NCBI RefSeq assembly: GCF_000227115.2
Contig: NC_016488.1
Location: 1 to 64,000 of the forward strand
From: Naumovozyma dairenensis CBS 421
Taxonomy: Eukaryota; Ascomycota; Saccharomycetes; Saccharomycetales; Saccharomycetaceae
Reading direction: 5' to 3'
DNA length: 64,000 bases
The translations under genes and the position numbers were made by a program. This document shows, piece after piece, positions 62,036 through 64,000 of the stretch (the first letter of the stretch is position 1; each line of letters begins with the position of its first letter). The notes under the pieces were generated by a model that worked only from the letters and a program-made list of their open reading frames with translations, ran no database searches and was not told the DNA's origin.

Positions 62036-62556
62036 AGCTTATTATTTTTAGTTATATATTATATTTTTCTCTATGCAAAATCGTTGAGAGAATAGTCGTG
62101 TTAAAGGGGAAATAGTGCTATCTAAACTATAATGTTTGAGTCCTTTATTTTCCTTCGATTGATCAACGAGAACACTTACCGGGCGATTGGACGTGACAAT
62201 GGTGGCAGAATTGAGTGTCACGAGAGCAAATTTCCTGGCTTGAATTGGCAATTTGAAGGGTACCTTTTGCTCTTGTTCCACTTATTCTTCACTTGTTTTA
62301 CTGTTGTTTTGTTTTGTTTTGTTTTGTTTTGTTGTTGTTTGCCACCGTGGACAAAGGACATATTTCTTTGCTGGAACGAAAGCCGGGTGATACTTCGAAG
62401 TTGAAATGGATATATCAACAACAACAACCACAACAACCAGGAAGATGAAAAGGAAGTGCAAGGACAAGTGCAAGATAATCAATTGAAGAGCTTTACTACT
62501 GCTGGTTGTCGGTTACACTCACTTCATATATATTTTATATATTCCAGGAATCAATC
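62036..62556. other. SEC23/GAB1 divergent region
   Basis: About 520 bp. Contains a (GTTTT)5 pentanucleotide repeat at 62306-62330 and short frames on both strands that I consider chance. No SMX3-like Sm frame was found here. Confidence 0.45.
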
Positions 62557-63741
62557 ATGGTAATGCCCGTTAAGGAAAGTCATATAGTGCTTGGCTGCTT
62601 TGTGAGCCGGTTGTTAGTCTCATTCGTATTCCCATCATTACAACATCAATTGGATCAATCTGTGGAATTCTCCACTCCAATGACATCTTTTAAATCTATC
62701 CAAGAGGGTATATACATGTTTACAAAGGGACTGCCGACTTATAATGGCGGTGTGGTGCATCATTCACCAATATTAATATGGATGTTGTCCATATTACCAT
62801 CTCAACTGTTTATCACCGTATTATATGCGGCAATAGACGCATATATTGCATTCCAAATACTACAAATCTCTAAACACTTGAAATATTGCAATTTACCAAA
62901 TTACATCTTCGGTATTTTGTACGTTTTGAATCCACTCGTATTATTATCATGTGTGAGTAAATCATCTATTATCTTCACAAATGTACTCATAACAACCGCT
63001 CTATTACATGTTCTACAAGGAAATATCGTCTTCGCTTCGATGGCCATTGCAGCAGCCGGTTATTTGTCATTATATCCCATCTTATTGTTAGTACCATTAT
63101 TAGGAATGATTGCTTCATGGAAACGGAAAATACTATCAATAATTACCACCATAATAACTTTACAAATCTTATTGTTCATTAGTTATGAAATCAATGGTAG
63201 TTCATGGGACTTTATAGACTCTACATATGGGAAAATTTTGACATTTAGTAAAGTATTCCCCAATATTGGATTATGGTGGTATTTCTTCGTCGAAATGTTT
63301 GATGAATTTATCCCATTTTTCAAAAGTGTGTTCAATTTAATCGTATTGGTTTTCATTGTCCCATTTACAATAAGATTCAACCAACAACCATTATTTGCAT
63401 TCATTCTATGTCTCGGTTGGATTATCTTAACTAAGCCATATCCAACTCTAGGTGATGCTGGATTTTTCTTGAGTTTATTACCATTTTTCAATTCAATTTT
63501 TGGTTACTTGAGATATCCACTCTTGTCTACATTATTAATTCTTCATGCAGTTATATTATCACCAATTTTCTATCATTTATGGATAGATCTAGGTTCAGGG
63601 AACAGTAATTTCTTTTATGCTATAACATTGGTGTATGCTTTGGGTATCGCCTCCATTATCGCAGATTTAACTTGGGCAATGTTAAGAAATGAATATGATG
63701 AGGGAAAACCAAATTATAACGTTAAAGTGACTCAAATATAG
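62557..63741 (+). CDS. GAB1: GPI transamidase subunit Gab1 (PIG-U)
   Basis: A 394-residue homologue of S. cerevisiae Gab1 (YLR459W, 394 residues), a multi-spanning ER membrane subunit of the transamidase that attaches GPI anchors. ATG 62557 is used (MVMPVKESH); the frame is open 17 codons further upstream without an ATG. About eight hydrophobic segments, with conserved VEFSTPMTSFKSIQEGIYM, YNGGVVHHSPILIWM, YVLNPLVLLSC and SLYPILLLVPLLGM. In S. cerevisiae it lies beside NBP1 on chromosome XII, the WGD partner of the region here, so its position beside SEC23 is consistent with an ancestral arrangement. Confidence 0.93.
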   Translation: MVMPVKESHIVLGCFVSRLLVSFVFPSLQHQLDQSVEFSTPMTSFKSIQEGIYMFTKGLPTYNGGVVHHSPILIWMLSILPSQLFITVLYAAIDAYIAFQILQISKHLKYCNLPNYIFGILYVLNPLVLLSCVSKSSIIFTNVLITTALLHVLQGNIVFASMAIAAAGYLSLYPILLLVPLLGMIASWKRKILSIITTIITLQILLFISYEINGSSWDFIDSTYGKILTFSKVFPNIGLWWYFFVEMFDEFIPFFKSVFNLIVLVFIVPFTIRFNQQPLFAFILCLGWIILTKPYPTLGDAGFFLSLLPFFNSIFGYLRYPLLSTLLILHAVILSPIFYHLWIDLGSGNSNFFYAITLVYALGIASIIADLTWAMLRNEYDEGKPNYNVKVTQI

Positions 63742-63829
63742 CTACATAATATGTATAAAAGAATGAGAAAAGATTTAGATTAGTTTTGAATAAAAATAAA
63801 GTCCGCAAGCATTACGTATTAGCATTCTA

Positions 63830-64000
63830 TTAAAATATCGAGATTCTCAATGTGGAAGCCTTAATCAACTCTTTCTTGTCCGTTTTATTCTCAAAGAAGA
63901 TTGTGTCGTTGTTGTTGTTATTGTTTTTGAAAAATGTCTTCATAGAAGATTCGAACAGAACATTAGTTACTGTAATGAAAAATTCAGCTAAAAAAACAAG
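63830..64000 (-). CDS. 3' end of an unidentified gene, continues beyond the window
   Basis: On the minus strand the frame is open from the window edge for 56 codons to TAA at 63830-63832. It contains LAEFFITVTNVLFESS, a poly-Asn run (six Asn) and KKELIKASTLRISIF at the end. Real coding is likely given the composition and convergence with GAB1. Not recognised; it shows no resemblance to Smx3. The N-terminal part is needed to identify it. Confidence 0.5.
   Translation of the reverse strand, partial: LVFLAEFFITVTNVLFESSMKTFFKNNNNNNDTIFFENKTDKKELIKASTLRISIF

Noticed and set aside
62048..62404. Open frames on both strands between SEC23 and GAB1, considered for SMX3
   Set aside because: Neither translation shows an Sm motif; one is mostly the GTTTT repeat.
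63940..63965. AGATTCGAACAG resembling a reverse tRNA B box
   Set aside because: Lies in the open minus-strand frame and no A box or stems are near.

Overview
This is a 64 kb piece of a budding-yeast nuclear chromosome (Saccharomycetaceae). The genes are compact and nearly all intronless, the intergenic DNA is AT-rich, and 24 of the genes have clear S. cerevisiae counterparts. The gene order follows the right arm of S. cerevisiae chromosome XVI (YPR164-YPR191). SMX3 and NUT2 are missing from otherwise collinear runs, and GAB1 (chromosome XII in S. cerevisiae) sits next to SEC23. Both facts fit a post-whole-genome-duplication yeast that kept a different mix of gene copies. Polyglutamine and polyasparagine tracts and the overall look suggest a Naumovozyma- or Kazachstania-like species; the genus is a guess.

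Layout. Positions 1-3.2 kb are a subtelomere-like graveyard: decayed reading frames, two assembly gaps, a Ty1/copia-type LTR in two halves, and between the halves a broken copy of an unrecognised gene family. A secreted phospholipase B gene follows (3.2-5.2 kb). From 6.4 to 31.8 kb the order is QCR2, RPC82, SKI3, MLC2, RPO26, PZF1, ATG13, GDB1, MED11, DPM1. A 3.25 kb gene-poor island between SKI3 and MLC2 holds a solo LTR, an in-frame 36-bp minisatellite and a promoter-like stretch. At 32.5-33.5 kb an intact member of the unrecognised family sits exactly where synteny breaks. From 34.0 kb rightwards the order is MMS1, RHO1, MRP2, MET16, JIP5, BSP1, YPR172W, VPS4, an NBP1/YPR174C homologue, DPB2, BET2, PRP4, HDA3, AOS1, SEC23, GAB1, then the 3' end of an unidentified minus-strand gene.

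The two syntenic blocks are inverted relative to each other compared with S. cerevisiae, and the join is at DPM1|orphan gene|MMS1. The orphan family (intact copy at the breakpoint, broken copy inside a split LTR near the chromosome end) is the best candidate here for something undescribed.

Three assembly or sequence problems matter for annotation. RHO1 runs through its real CVLL stop because of a one-base insertion at a contig end, and its tail is repeated across a gap at 39553-39572. MET16 has lost its start codon through a one-base insertion (AT[C]G). The orphan-family relic is interrupted by the gap at 2233-2358.

Functionally the genes are mostly housekeeping: transcription machinery (RPC82, RPO26, PZF1, MED11), RNA decay (SKI3), respiration (QCR2), actin and the cell cycle (MLC2, RHO1, BSP1), glycogen and autophagy (GDB1, ATG13), DNA replication and repair (DPB2, MMS1), sulfur assimilation (MET16), and secretion or membrane traffic (SEC23, BET2, VPS4, DPM1, GAB1). 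Regulatory motifs fit several of them: PAC/RRPE at RPC82, RPO26/PZF1 and JIP5; a HAP box at QCR2; Cbf1 and Gcn4 sites at MET16; and an MCB at DPB2. No tRNA, rRNA, centromere or telomere repeat was recognised by eye.
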